A stretch of 5,192 nucleotides of DNA from Gammaproteobacteria bacterium (lineage in GTDB: Bacteria; Pseudomonadota; Gammaproteobacteria; SZUA-229): contig JAQICG010000186.1 of the NCBI GenBank assembly GCA_027858635.1, forward strand, positions 1 through 5,192, written 5' to 3'. A program made the translations under genes and the position numbers. The notes under the pieces are model-generated. The model was not told the DNA's origin, ran no database searches, and saw nothing but the letters and a program-made list of their open reading frames with translations. Within the stretch, counting starts at the first letter, position 1. Each line of letters begins with the position of its first letter. Below, piece by piece: positions 4,906 through 5,192 of the stretch.

Positions 4906-5192
4906 AAAGATCCCTCTCCGGGTTCGCGCTGGCAGATTTTATTGCGTCTGTATAACCCTGTCGCGCCAGCAGCGCGCTGCCGTAGCTGGCTTCGCTGTGT
5001 TCGGCGATGATGACGGGGGTGTTCAAGGTGCGTTCGCGTATCTGTTGCCATGCCGGGTTGTGGCTGCCGCCGCCGGCGGTGAATACTCGCTGCGGCGTAG
5101 GTGTGCCCAGTTTGGCGAGCTGCTGGTAGCCTTCGGCTTCGATGTCGGCGATGCCTTCGAGGATGGCCTGAAAGAAGCGGAGATCATCGTCC
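4904..5192 (-). CDS. FGGY family carbohydrate kinase, C-terminal part
   Basis: The reading frame enters from the right edge and runs 95 residues to TAA (4906-4904), directly followed by a second stop, TAG. Reading from the window edge, the fragment starts DDDLRFFQAILEGIADIEAEG and carries the FGGY C-terminal signature VFTAGGGSHNPAWQQIRER (about residues 35-53) and EHSEASYGSALLARQG (63-78). The GGG segment belongs to the C-terminal ATPase-fold domain that binds nucleotide in these sugar kinases, and the AxYGSALLA helix ends that domain. FGGY enzymes transfer phosphate from ATP to sugars such as xylulose, ribulose, gluconate or glycerol. The substrate-binding half lies outside the window, so the sugar cannot be assigned. 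The last dozen residues (IKSASANPERDL) are a polar tail. It is in the same direction as cysZ but separated by 276 repeat-rich bases, so co-transcription is uncertain. Confidence 0.85.
   Translation of the reverse strand, partial: DDDLRFFQAILEGIADIEAEGYQQLAKLGTPTPQRVFTAGGGSHNPAWQQIRERTLNTPVIIAEHSEASYGSALLARQGYTDAIKSASANPERDL

Noticed and set aside
4734..5051. Minus-strand open frame of 105 codons through the repeat spacer
   Set aside because: It is out of frame with the kinase fragment that carries the FGGY motifs, and half of it translates the hairpin and the heptamer repeat.

Overview
The window looks like a chromosomal segment of a Gram-negative proteobacterium, most likely a gammaproteobacterium. 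The evidence is a lipid-anchored outer-membrane efflux channel, a DUF1207-type envelope protein, an exported c-type cytochrome, and a cysZ-slyX pair, all families typical of that group. Coding regions are GC-rich and the two main intergenic stretches are AT-rich. The genus cannot be named from the sequence.

Left part, plus strand (about 1 to 3529): a compact, tightly spaced gene series that reads like one operon. It holds the 3' end of an upstream gene whose frame seems broken near position 70-80, a four-helix inner-membrane protein (158-574), a DUF1207 family protein with a signal peptide (571-1446, overlapping the previous stop by ATGA), a class II (cytochrome c'-like) haem protein with a C-terminal CLSCH (1487-1945), and a NodT/OprM-type outer-membrane factor lipoprotein (1970-3529). 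All the products are predicted to lie in the envelope. No periplasmic adaptor or inner-membrane pump for the channel is in the window; it may lie upstream, or the channel may use a partner encoded elsewhere.

Middle (3530-3694): a 165-base AT-rich spacer between convergent genes, with no convincing terminator hairpin or RNA gene.

Right part, minus strand (3695-5192): an FGGY carbohydrate kinase 3' portion (cut by the window edge), then a 276-base repeat-rich spacer, then cysZ (sulfate-uptake membrane protein family) and slyX (short coiled-coil protein) 9 bases apart. The spacer holds a REP-like GC-rich hairpin (4789-4827). This lies between two copies of a short sequence, one with a single ACTGCCA unit and one in which the heptamer is expanded to about four copies, ending at the kinase stop codon. 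The AT-rich part nearest cysZ probably carries its promoter.

The most notable items are the uncharacterised envelope operon, in which a haem protein sits among a DUF1207 protein and an efflux channel, and the duplicated, unequally expanded heptamer repeat. I see no CRISPR array, tRNA, rRNA, transposase or phage gene.
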